A stretch of DNA of 35,440 bases from Oscillospiraceae bacterium (GTDB taxonomy: Bacteria > Bacillota > Clostridia > Saccharofermentanales > Saccharofermentanaceae): contig CADCLV010000019.1 in assembly GCA_902802325.1 (NCBI GenBank), positions 1-35,440 of the forward strand. Direction: 5' to 3'. This document shows positions 24,497 through 32,172 of this stretch, piece by piece. The number at the start of each line of letters is the position of its first letter. Positions within the stretch are counted from its first letter, which is position 1. The position numbers and the translations under genes were made by a program. A model generated the notes under the pieces. It was not told the DNA's origin and searched no databases. It saw only the letters and a program-made list of their open reading frames with translations.

Positions 24497-24577
24497 TGTT
24501 CTTACCTCCATAATCCTGTAGCAAAGTATATGGTCGGAACCTTCCATAAACTGTGTCTACGGCAAAAATACTTGAAG

Positions 24578-24606
24578 ATAATAGCACACGTTCGGGATCT
24601 TGTAAA
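24578..24606 (-). promoter_or_regulatory. promoter of rpsO
   Basis: On the minus strand TTTACA (24606..24601) and TATTAT (24583..24578) are 17 bases apart. The -35 box lies right after the stop of the diguanylate cyclase gene. The leader is about 75 bases long. Confidence 0.75.
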
Positions 24607-24609
24607 TAC

Positions 24610-25734
24610 TTACGGGTGAGAAATCCGGATATATCTGGATTTTTCTCCGTATTCGATGGAATCCACCAGCTTCAGGACCTCTCCTTCGGATACCGGTGGA
24701 TGGAAAGATTCGATTCCACGCCAGGTATTTCTTCCGGATGTCTTGGAAAGATACATGGCCTGATCGGCAAGCTTCACATGATCAAGAACACTGATACCGG
24801 TCGGCTGCTCATGGATCAGCGGGAAAGGCGTATAACCGATACTGCAGGTAACCGGACGGTTCTTCCCTGCCCCCTGTCCTGTGATGCGCACCTGCTTTTC
24901 AAATACAGCACGGACATTTTCGGCATAAGCCTCGACACTTTCCGGATAATTCAGACAGACGATCAGCAGGAACTCCTCACCGCCATTACGGACGACGACT
25001 CCTTTACCGGATACGATTTTACGTAAGGTCTTACCCACAAGTGCCAATATCTCATCTCCGTACTGATGGCCGAACTCATCGTTGATCCATTTGAAGTGGT
25101 CGATATCGATCATAAAAATGGCATATTCGTTGGAACCATATGTCTTCAGCTCTCCGGCTTTCTTAAGGTCACAGAGCATTTCCGTCTTTAGTATTCCGGC
25201 CAGCACCTGGGAAAAATACTTTCTGTTAAAACATCCGGTAGTCTCATCATAGTACTTCTCATTTCCGGCCAGATTAATATACCGGTCGATTGAATCGACC
25301 CAGGTGCCGGTTGAAGCAACTTGGATAAACGGGTTGTCATCCACCAGCTGGCGCATTTCAAGCGGAAAAGCGGATGCCGCCTTTTCTGTCTTCTGCGCAA
25401 TATCCTCAATGATCTGATTCGTCGGAGAAAAGATCAGTTTATCGTACATCCACACAAAGAATGTACCCATGAGAAAATCGATCAGAAGCATGCCCAGCGT
25501 AATCGTCAGAAGCATAAGTCCTTGTGACTTCGGCATCGAAGAAAATGACGTAAAGATCTTAAAATCCATAATGAAACAAAGGAATGAGTACAGGAACATT
25601 CCGACAACAAACAGGAAAAGAGTGGCGCAGATAAAGATAAAGGTTGCCGCTTCAGAAAGATTATCCCACTTTCCAACGCCGAAAACCTTTGACAAAAAAC
25701 GTCTGGCCTTTCGTATGTTGTACTGTAATGTCAT
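24610..25734 (-). CDS. membrane diguanylate cyclase (GGDEF domain)
   Basis: GGDEF enzymes make cyclic di-GMP from two GTP. The 374-residue protein has two membrane segments (about 30-58 and 72-97), a HAMP-like/linker helix region, and a GGDEF domain from about 165. The active-site motif is intact as GGEEF at 251-255, and the metal-binding D210 lies in MIDIDHFKWIND. The inhibitory I-site (RxxD just upstream of GGEEF) is missing: the bases encode S-G-K-G there, so product feedback through that site is unlikely. It has no recognisable extracellular sensor domain, only a short loop. A GGGG site precedes the ATG. It is divergent from the PPi-phosphofructokinase gene. Confidence 0.92.
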   Translation of the reverse strand: MTLQYNIRKARRFLSKVFGVGKWDNLSEAATFIFICATLFLFVVGMFLYSFLCFIMDFKIFTSFSSMPKSQGLMLLTITLGMLLIDFLMGTFFVWMYDKLIFSPTNQIIEDIAQKTEKAASAFPLEMRQLVDDNPFIQVASTGTWVDSIDRYINLAGNEKYYDETTGCFNRKYFSQVLAGILKTEMLCDLKKAGELKTYGSNEYAIFMIDIDHFKWINDEFGHQYGDEILALVGKTLRKIVSGKGVVVRNGGEEFLLIVCLNYPESVEAYAENVRAVFEKQVRITGQGAGKNRPVTCSIGYTPFPLIHEQPTGISVLDHVKLADQAMYLSKTSGRNTWRGIESFHPPVSEGEVLKLVDSIEYGEKSRYIRISHP

Positions 25735-25880
25735 AATTCAACCCCAATTATTGCACTCTAATGACATTTTATCATTTGACAGGGAAGCAAAATAAAAACG
25801 AACTGTTAACAAATTCGGTTTCGATACCATAATTAGCCGTTTTAAGCTGTATATATCAGAAAAAATGTAGGTTTGTGCTC

Positions 25881-25909
25881 TTTACTTTATTAAAAATATG
25901 ATTTAGCAT
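25881..25909 (+). promoter_or_regulatory. probable promoter of the PPi-phosphofructokinase gene
   Basis: TTTACT (25881-25886) and TAGCAT (25904-25909) are 17 bases apart in an AT-rich 226-base divergent gap. Other hexamers are possible. Apart from promoters for both genes I see nothing else in the gap. Confidence 0.4.
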
Positions 25910-25960
25910 TGACTAGTAATTTAATTACCTGAAATCATTTGATAAAGGAGTGTTCTACTT

Positions 25961-27619
25961 ATGAATCTTTCACCACTTCAGAAAGCCAGATACGAGTATC
26001 AGCCGAAACTTCCGGGCATGCTCAGAAACGGTATCGCAGATATCTGCGTTAAAGAAGGTGCAGCTACCGCCAGCGTAGCTGATCAGGACAAGATCAAGGC
26101 TCTTTTCCCGAACACATACGGTAAGCCGGAGATCACATTTGAAAAAGGAAGCAACACCTCTGCTGCCAAGAAGCAGGTCGTAGGTGTTATTCTTTCCGGT
26201 GGTCAGGCTCCGGGCGGACATAACGTCATTTCCGGTCTTTATGATGCCCTGAAGGCAACCAACAGCGAGAACGTGCTTCTCGGCTTCAAGGGTGGCCCGG
26301 ACGGACTTCTCAAGAACGACTATGTAGAGTTTGATGATCCGTTCATCGATTCTTACAGAAATACCGGTGGTTTCGACATCATCGGTTCCGGCAGAACCAA
26401 GCTCGAGACACAGGAGCAGTTTGCCATCGTAGCTGAGAACGCGAAGAAGAACGGTCTGACTGCTATCGTCATCATCGGTGGTGACGACTCTAACACCAAC
26501 GCCGCTACTCTTGCCGAGTACATGGCTGCTAACAACACAGGCGTACAGGTCATCGGCTGCCCGAAGACCATCGACGGCGACCTGAAGAACGAAGATATCG
26601 AAGCTTCCTTTGGTTTCGATACAGCTACCAAGACTTATTCCGAGCTCATCGGTAATATCGAGCGTGATGCAAACTCCGCTAAGAAGTACTGGCACTTCAT
26701 TAAGGTAATGGGTCGTTCCGCTTCTCATGTTGCTCTGGAGTGCGCTCTTGAGACTCAGCCGAACATCTGCCTCATCGGTGAGGAAGTTGCCGCTAAGAAG
26801 ATGTCTCTTGCCCAGATCACCAACTACATCGCTGATGCAGTTGAAAAGCGTGGAAACAACGGTGAGAACTTCGGTGTTGCCATCATCCCGGAAGGCATCG
26901 TTGAGTTCGTTCCTGAGTTCTCTGCTCTGATCGCTGAGATCAATGAACTGCTTGCCGGTTCGAAGACTGAGGAGTTCAATGCTCTTCCGGATTGGAACGC
27001 CAAGTACGAGTTCATCAAGGCTGGTCTTTCCGCTGATTCCTTCAAGGTATTCGATATCCTGCCGCAGGGCATCCAGCAGCAGCTCTTCCTCGAGCGTGAC
27101 CCGCACGGTAACGTTCAGGTTTCTCTCATCGAGTCCGAGAAGCTCTTCTCTGAAATGGTTAAAGCTGAGCTCGCTAAGAGAAAGGCTGCCGGCACATATA
27201 AGGGCAAGTTCGGTTCCCAGCATCACTTCTTCGGTTACGAAGGCCGTTGCGCTTTCCCGTCTAACTTCGACGCTGACTACTGCTACTCCCTCGGCTTCAA
27301 CGCTTTCATGCTGATCCAGTATGGTTTCACCGGTTACCTTTCCAAGGTTTCCAACATCTCTAAGCCGGCTGAAGAGTGGATCGCCGGTGGTATGCCGATC
27401 ACCAAGATGATGAACATGGAAAGAAGAAACGGCGAAGACAAGCCGGTTATCCGCAAGGCTCTCGTTGAACTCGATGGCAAGCCGTTCAAGTATTTCGAGG
27501 CTAACCGTGAGAAGTGGGCTGTTGAGACATGCTTCACCTATCCGGGTGCGATCCAGTACTACGGACCTGCTGAGGTTTGCGATCTGACAACCAGAACTCT
27601 GGCTCTGGAGAAGTCCTGA
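25961..27619 (+). CDS. pfp: diphosphate--fructose-6-phosphate 1-phosphotransferase (PPi-PFK, long form)
   Basis: This glycolytic enzyme phosphorylates fructose-6-phosphate with pyrophosphate in a reversible reaction, saving ATP in anaerobes. The 552 residues place it in the long, plant-beta-like subfamily. The motifs are GGQAPGGHN at 80-88, GGDDS at 173-177 and PKTIDGD at 201-207. The second Asp of GGDD (Gly in ATP enzymes) and the Lys of PKTIDGD mark pyrophosphate specificity. The start follows AGGAG. Codon use is strongly biased (Leu CTT/CTC/CTG with almost no TTA or CTA), indicating very high expression. As a side effect the opposite strand is open for 418 codons. Confidence 0.96.
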   Translation: MNLSPLQKARYEYQPKLPGMLRNGIADICVKEGAATASVADQDKIKALFPNTYGKPEITFEKGSNTSAAKKQVVGVILSGGQAPGGHNVISGLYDALKATNSENVLLGFKGGPDGLLKNDYVEFDDPFIDSYRNTGGFDIIGSGRTKLETQEQFAIVAENAKKNGLTAIVIIGGDDSNTNAATLAEYMAANNTGVQVIGCPKTIDGDLKNEDIEASFGFDTATKTYSELIGNIERDANSAKKYWHFIKVMGRSASHVALECALETQPNICLIGEEVAAKKMSLAQITNYIADAVEKRGNNGENFGVAIIPEGIVEFVPEFSALIAEINELLAGSKTEEFNALPDWNAKYEFIKAGLSADSFKVFDILPQGIQQQLFLERDPHGNVQVSLIESEKLFSEMVKAELAKRKAAGTYKGKFGSQHHFFGYEGRCAFPSNFDADYCYSLGFNAFMLIQYGFTGYLSKVSNISKPAEEWIAGGMPITKMMNMERRNGEDKPVIRKALVELDGKPFKYFEANREKWAVETCFTYPGAIQYYGPAEVCDLTTRTLALEKS

Positions 27620-27646
27620 TCCATCTCCTCTTTCTAAATGAATCCT

Positions 27647-27707
27647 AAGAATCCTCGTAGGAATTCCCGAAAAACCTTGGGAAAACCTGCGGGGATTCTT
27701 CTTTATC
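27647..27707 (+). terminator. terminator of pfp
   Basis: AAGAATCCTCG (27647-27657) pairs with CGGGGATTCTT (27690-27700) with one G-U, and the 32-base interior can form further short stems (AGG/CCT, CCC/GGG). The tail CTTTATC is only partly U-rich, so it is a less typical intrinsic terminator. Confidence 0.6.
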
Positions 27708-27710
27708 TAC

Positions 27711-27739
27711 TTGCGAAGCGATGAAAATACCTCTACTAT
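27711..27739 (+). promoter_or_regulatory. promoter of the Thr-rich lipoprotein gene
   Basis: TTGCGA (27711-27716) and TACTAT (27734-27739) are 17 bases apart. A GGAGGAG site follows before the ATG at 27772. Confidence 0.65.
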
Positions 27740-27771
27740 GATAAGGTAACAATTTGGAGGAGACATAGTAT

Positions 27772-28731
27772 ATGAAACATCATCGACTTACCCAGATCCT
27801 GTCTGCCGCTTGTGTAGCAGGTATACTTCTTTCCTGCACAGCCTGCAAGAAAAAGAAAGAAACAACGGCAAGTGAGACGACAACCAAAGCCACTACCACA
27901 GAGGAAACGACAACGATAGCGGAAACCACTACTAAGCCTACTGAAGAAACCACAACTGTTGCGACAACGACAGAGACTTCAGAGACTACGACAGAAACCA
28001 CAACTGAAGCCACGACTGTTCCGACCACGACTACAGTAAAAGAAACTCCTGCTCCGGAGACAACTACTGCGGCACCGGAAACCACAACGGAAGCGCCGAC
28101 CGAACCGCCGACGGAACCGGAGACTACACCTGAACCGGAACCGGAAACGACTCCTGAGGAAACCGAAGCGGAGAAAAAAATTTCCATCCCCGGTATTCAG
28201 AGCAAATCCGCATCCGGAGCTGCGAAAGATGCCATTGCCGACTATTGCGGCTCTTATGAATTCACAGATGACCTGATGTCTGCAGAAAAGACTCGAGCTA
28301 ACTATGCCCGGGATTGCGGAGTGATCGGTCACAGCGCCGCAGACGGATCAGGTTGCGGCACGCCTCAAGCAGAAGCTTGTGCTCTTTTCGGCGCGGCCTA
28401 CTATATCGATGGCAATGCCTCTTTTTCCGACGGATATATTAATATCAAAATGAGCAGCAGCCAGATGGATGAGCTGTATTCCAGCGGAAGCTGGCACTAC
28501 TACTGGGCTGACCATGACGGAAATTATCACGTCTATTCGAGCATGTACGATTGTGCCTATGCCCTCACCGCCTATATGGTTCAGTACCATACGCCTGCAT
28601 TAAGCACTGACTCCATCAGCTACTACGGTGTAGGATGTGCAGGATCCTCGGAAAACAGTTACGTATATGAGCATTTCGGTCTGGAGATTCCGGAATACGA
28701 ATATTACATCTATATCGGCGGCGAAAGCTGA
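27772..28731 (+). CDS. secreted lipoprotein with Thr/Glu-rich stalk and six-cysteine domain, unknown function
   Basis: I do not recognise the C-terminal domain. The 319 residues begin with a signal peptide; C22 (LLSC) is the likely lipidated cysteine, C25 an alternative. A KKKK patch follows, then about 100 residues (30-135) built almost only of T, E, A and P in ETTT-like repeats, an extended stalk that could be glycosylated or span the cell wall. The domain at about 150-319 is rich in Y, S, D and G and has exactly six cysteines (159, 182, 195, 203, 261, 289), which could form three disulfides outside the cell. Own promoter, GGAGG site and a terminator shared with the convergent lipoprotein gene. 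Confidence 0.88.
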   Translation: MKHHRLTQILSAACVAGILLSCTACKKKKETTASETTTKATTTEETTTIAETTTKPTEETTTVATTTETSETTTETTTEATTVPTTTTVKETPAPETTTAAPETTTEAPTEPPTEPETTPEPEPETTPEETEAEKKISIPGIQSKSASGAAKDAIADYCGSYEFTDDLMSAEKTRANYARDCGVIGHSAADGSGCGTPQAEACALFGAAYYIDGNASFSDGYINIKMSSSQMDELYSSGSWHYYWADHDGNYHVYSSMYDCAYALTAYMVQYHTPALSTDSISYYGVGCAGSSENSYVYEHFGLEIPEYEYYIYIGGES

Positions 28732-28755
28732 TTGATCTGCAATCTTTTGAAACAA

Positions 28756-28801
28756 AAATAAAATTCCCCGCGTGCAGCTTGTGCACCGGGGAATTTTCAG
28801 T
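28756..28801. terminator. bidirectional terminator between the two lipoprotein genes
   Basis: AAAATTCCCCG (28760-28770) pairs perfectly with CGGGGAATTTT (28787-28797), extended inside by GTGCA/TGCAC past a single bulged C. A and T runs at the ends allow function in both directions. Confidence 0.9.
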
Positions 28802-28845
28802 TTGAAACAATTAACCATTGTCTCGAAACGAGATGCCGGTTAGTA

Positions 28846-30207
28846 TCAGGCAGATGGGAGTTCATTCACCACATATTCCTGCGAATAAGGAGATACAAAG
28901 GTGTTATATGCTGCCTCAAAAGTCATATCCGAGAGAAGGAATGATCTGTCATTGGAATTACATACACCAAAATCACCATTACTGATGATCACTCCACTCG
29001 GATCGATTACAAAATTATAGCCAACACCGGCGATATACGTATCGACATGTGTGCTGGTAGCTCCGTCTTTCGAAGCCACATCGTAGGTCACGTGGCAAAG
29101 AAGGATCAGATGACTATGGTTATCTGTATTCTCCTTCGGCTGAGTAAAATACGACTTTTCAATGACACATGTGAAATTGGATACTTCAATGTCATTGTTG
29201 CGAAGTCTGATATCATTAAAGTCGAAATCCGAATAGTCGCGGCTAGGCAGATAATTATACAGATAATCGGTAATAAATCCATTCGTACTATCCAGGATCG
29301 ACTGGGATAATCCGGAAAGATCCAGACCATCTGAAGTTTTCGGGAAAGAATTCAGACCACTAATAGGATAATCCTTCGTAGTAACTGAAAGCGTGTAGAT
29401 GTCCTGATCATCACGGGTGAAGTTACTTCCCCAATAAGCCGTGATCGTAAGATTATCGCCATTGGCATAAATATCCTGATTAGGATACTCATAAACAACA
29501 AAGTTTCTCACGAAATCCGAACAGCCGGAATTGTCGATAATGATCTGCGGCTCTTCTTCCGATCCGGAAAACTTGACCGACAATCCTTCAAAAGGATCAA
29601 CAGACTGAATGGTCTTTAAACCTGTAACCGTCTTTTTGATTTCCGTAGATTCCAGACCAATATCGTACTGGCCGGCAATCGACTCATCCACGATTACCTT
29701 AATGGTAACTTCATCCCCGTTCTTCAGATCCGTATTCGGCGTGATCTCAAAAGAAAGAGATCTGAAATAAGGTGTCAGATTGACATTTGCCTTTGAAGCT
29801 TCCGTCTCCTCACTTTTCTTTTTCTTCTTACTTTTCTTATCGGACTCCTCATCAGAATCGTCATCATCGTTGTTTTTCGAATCTGAATCCTCTTTTGATA
29901 ACTTTTCTTCCAAATCTGATTTGATATTATTTACCAGCTCATCATCCAGATAGCACTCGGCCACACCCATACCGTCATATCCGTTGAAAGTCACGATCAG
30001 ACAAGAACTGATATCCAAAGTTGCCGCATGTTTCTCACTTTTTTCTTTAGAATCCTCTTCTCCGTCCTCATCGGAATCCTTATCTTTCTCTTCCGTCTTG
30101 GTACGCTCATCGTCATCTTTCTCTTTATCCTTAGACTTACATCCGGCAAAAGAAAGCGACATGGAAACGGCCAGAATTCCGGCCAAAATCAATTTACTCT
30201 TCTTCAT
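28846..30207 (-). CDS. lipoprotein with charged linkers, unknown function
   Basis: I do not recognise this 453-residue protein. The ATG at 30207 is chosen because GAGGGGG lies 6 bases upstream; an in-frame ATG five codons earlier would overlap that site. A signal peptide ends in SFAGC, with C23 as the probable lipid anchor. A K/D/E-rich linker (about 24-62) leads to a short domain, then a second charged linker (about 107-140, runs of D, S and K), then a beta-rich C-terminal part (about 145-453). That part begins like a cell-surface immunoglobulin-like repeat (SLSFEITPNTDLKNGDEVTIKV region). Own promoter; shares a terminator with the convergent Thr-rich lipoprotein. Confidence 0.88.
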   Translation of the reverse strand: MKKSKLILAGILAVSMSLSFAGCKSKDKEKDDDERTKTEEKDKDSDEDGEEDSKEKSEKHAATLDISSCLIVTFNGYDGMGVAECYLDDELVNNIKSDLEEKLSKEDSDSKNNDDDDSDEESDKKSKKKKKSEETEASKANVNLTPYFRSLSFEITPNTDLKNGDEVTIKVIVDESIAGQYDIGLESTEIKKTVTGLKTIQSVDPFEGLSVKFSGSEEEPQIIIDNSGCSDFVRNFVVYEYPNQDIYANGDNLTITAYWGSNFTRDDQDIYTLSVTTKDYPISGLNSFPKTSDGLDLSGLSQSILDSTNGFITDYLYNYLPSRDYSDFDFNDIRLRNNDIEVSNFTCVIEKSYFTQPKENTDNHSHLILLCHVTYDVASKDGATSTHVDTYIAGVGYNFVIDPSGVIISNGDFGVCNSNDRSFLLSDMTFEAAYNTFVSPYSQEYVVNELPSA

Positions 30208-30263
30208 ACACATCCCCCTCATAAACAGGTCATCACATAAGACCCATCTTAATTATCTTTAAG

Positions 30264-30292
30264 ATTATAGGCTTATAAATATGTAAATGCAA
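30264..30292 (-). promoter_or_regulatory. promoter of the charged-linker lipoprotein gene
   Basis: On the minus strand TTGCAT (30292..30287) and a perfect TATAAT (30269..30264) are 17 bases apart. Confidence 0.7.
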
Positions 30293-30303
30293 CAAAAACA
30301 GAA

Positions 30304-30336
30304 CAAAAAAAGGTGTCCTGATTTCTCAGGACACCT
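30304..30336 (-). terminator. intrinsic terminator of the hydrogenase operon
   Basis: On the minus strand TCAGGACACCT and its partner form a perfect 11-bp stem (30336..30326 with 30321..30311) with a 4-base GAAA loop, followed by a run of seven T. It lies about 27 bases after the hydA stop. Confidence 0.95.
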
Positions 30337-30362
30337 TCTGTTATTTGCATTATGTTCAACAA

Positions 30363-32132
30363 TTACTCTTCGAGTACAGAATCCGGATAGATCTCTCTCT
30401 TGGCGTAAGTTGTATGCAGGAGCTCGTGAGCCAGATGACCGTTCGGTGCGCCGAGGAACTCTTTGTAGAGCTTATCGATCTGAGAGTTCTTATGGCTCTT
30501 ACGCTGCGGCATGATCTCGTCTTCCTCGTAGAGGGCTTTTGCACGCTCTGCACGGATATCGATATCCATGAGCTTCTGAGCCGGAACCTGAGGCTGACCA
30601 CCACCACAGACGCATCCACCGGAGCAACCCATGATCTCAATGAAGGTGTACTCAGGAGCGGAACCGTCCTTGATTGCATCAAGCAGTTTTCTCGCTGCAG
30701 CTGTACTGTGGGCAACAGCTACACGGATGTTCTTGCCACCGAGGGTGAGCTCGGCTTCCTTGATGTCAGCTTCAACACCACGAACTGCCTTGTATTCGAA
30801 CTCAGGCAGATCCTTCTCTTCGAGGATATCAGCAACTGTACGAATAGCTGCTTCCATAACACCACCGGTTGCACCGAAAATAACTCCGGCGCCGGTGTAC
30901 TCGCCCATCAGATCCTGATCCGGGCCTTCATCAGGAAGAGAATTGAAATCCATACCTGCTTCACGGATCATTCTGGCCAGCTCACGTGTGGTGATAACGA
31001 TATCAACATCCTTCAGACCGTCAGCATTTACGAGTTGCTCGCGAGCTGCTTCAGTCTTCTTAGAAGTACAAGGCATAACGGAAACAACTACGATGTCCTT
31101 CGGATCGAGATTATTGTTCTTAGCATAGTAAGACTTAATAAGAGCACCTTCCATCTCGTGCGGAGACTTACATGTGGAAAGGTTCGGGATGAACTCAGGG
31201 TAATAGAATTCGCAGAAGCGGATCCATCCCGGAGAACAGGAAGTGATCATCGGGAGAACGCCACCGTTGTTGATACGGTTCAGAAGCTCTGTACCTTCTT
31301 CCATGATGGTCAGGTCAGCACCCCAGTTTGTATCATAAACCTTATCAGCGCCCAGACGCTTCATAGCTGCGAACATCTTACCTGTTGCACGAGTTCCGAT
31401 CGGCAGACCAAACTCTTCACCGATAGCAGCACGTACAGCCGGAGCAACCTGCATAACAACATGCTTAGAAGGATCCTGGATAGCTGCCCAAACCTTATCG
31501 GTCTCTTCCTTCTCATGCAGAGCACCAACCGGGCAAGCCACGATGCACTGACCACAGTAGATACACGGAGCATCTGCCATGGAGATATCGTAAGCCGGAC
31601 CAACAGAAGTGTTGAATCCACGGTTGAGGAAGGAAAGAACACCGATACCCTGCTTCTTACAAGCAGATACGCAACGTCCGCACTTCACGCACTTGCTGCC
31701 ATCACGAACGATGGAGAAAGACTTGTCATCATATACAGACGGGCTCTTTACGCCTTCGAAAGTAACCTTACGGATACCATACTCTTCAGCCAGAGTCTGA
31801 AGTTCGCAGTTCTTGTTACGGATACAGGACAGGCAGTCACGGTTATGATCGGAAAGGATCATTTCGAGAGTAGCCTTACGGGTATCACGAACCTTCTTGG
31901 AATTTGTATGAACGACCATACCTTCGCTTACCGGCATAACGCAGGCAGCAGCCAGAGCACGGGCCTTCTCTACTTCAACGAGGCAGACGCGGCATGCGCC
32001 AACTTCATTGACATCTTTTAAATAACACAGGGTCGGAATCTTAATGCCGGCTTGTTTAGCAGCTTCAAGAACGGTGTAGTTCGAAGGAACCTGTACCGAA
32101 ACCCCATCAATGGTTACATTGACCATATCCAT
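30363..32132 (-). CDS. hydA: [FeFe]-hydrogenase catalytic subunit HydA (NAD-linked, group A3 type)
   Basis: HydA reduces protons to H2 at the H-cluster. I chose the ATG at 32132 (589 residues), which has AGGAG 10 bases upstream; a GTG three codons earlier abuts that site. Order of domains: [2Fe-2S] (C36, C47, C50, C64), His-Cys3 cluster (H96, C100, C103, C109), two [4Fe-4S] clusters (C148-C158 and C190-C200), then the H-domain. L2 is MPCTSKKTE (C355) and L3 is IMGCSGGCVCGGGQP (C503, C507), both canonical. L1 reads TSCSPGW (297-303) where most enzymes have TSCCPxW. With hydB and hydC it forms an NAD-linked, probably electron-bifurcating complex. Confidence 0.96.
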   Translation of the reverse strand: MDMVNVTIDGVSVQVPSNYTVLEAAKQAGIKIPTLCYLKDVNEVGACRVCLVEVEKARALAAACVMPVSEGMVVHTNSKKVRDTRKATLEMILSDHNRDCLSCIRNKNCELQTLAEEYGIRKVTFEGVKSPSVYDDKSFSIVRDGSKCVKCGRCVSACKKQGIGVLSFLNRGFNTSVGPAYDISMADAPCIYCGQCIVACPVGALHEKEETDKVWAAIQDPSKHVVMQVAPAVRAAIGEEFGLPIGTRATGKMFAAMKRLGADKVYDTNWGADLTIMEEGTELLNRINNGGVLPMITSCSPGWIRFCEFYYPEFIPNLSTCKSPHEMEGALIKSYYAKNNNLDPKDIVVVSVMPCTSKKTEAAREQLVNADGLKDVDIVITTRELARMIREAGMDFNSLPDEGPDQDLMGEYTGAGVIFGATGGVMEAAIRTVADILEEKDLPEFEYKAVRGVEADIKEAELTLGGKNIRVAVAHSTAAARKLLDAIKDGSAPEYTFIEIMGCSGGCVCGGGQPQVPAQKLMDIDIRAERAKALYEEDEIMPQRKSHKNSQIDKLYKEFLGAPNGHLAHELLHTTYAKREIYPDSVLEE

Positions 32133-32172
32133 TTGTTTCACACTCCTTTTACGAATTTAATCGTCACTTGAA

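Noticed and set aside
25735..25960. Riboswitch or small RNA in the gap before the PPi-phosphofructokinase gene
   Set aside because: The gap is AT-rich without conserved aptamer motifs or a long hairpin with a terminator; only promoters are supported.
25970..27226. 418-codon minus-strand open frame opposite the PPi-phosphofructokinase gene
   Set aside because: Shadow of a strongly codon-biased gene; no recognisable domain.
27772..28200. Tandem DNA repeat or CRISPR-like array in the ETTT region
   Set aside because: The repetition is at the amino-acid level with varied codons, no fixed spacer length and an open reading frame throughout; it is a protein stalk.
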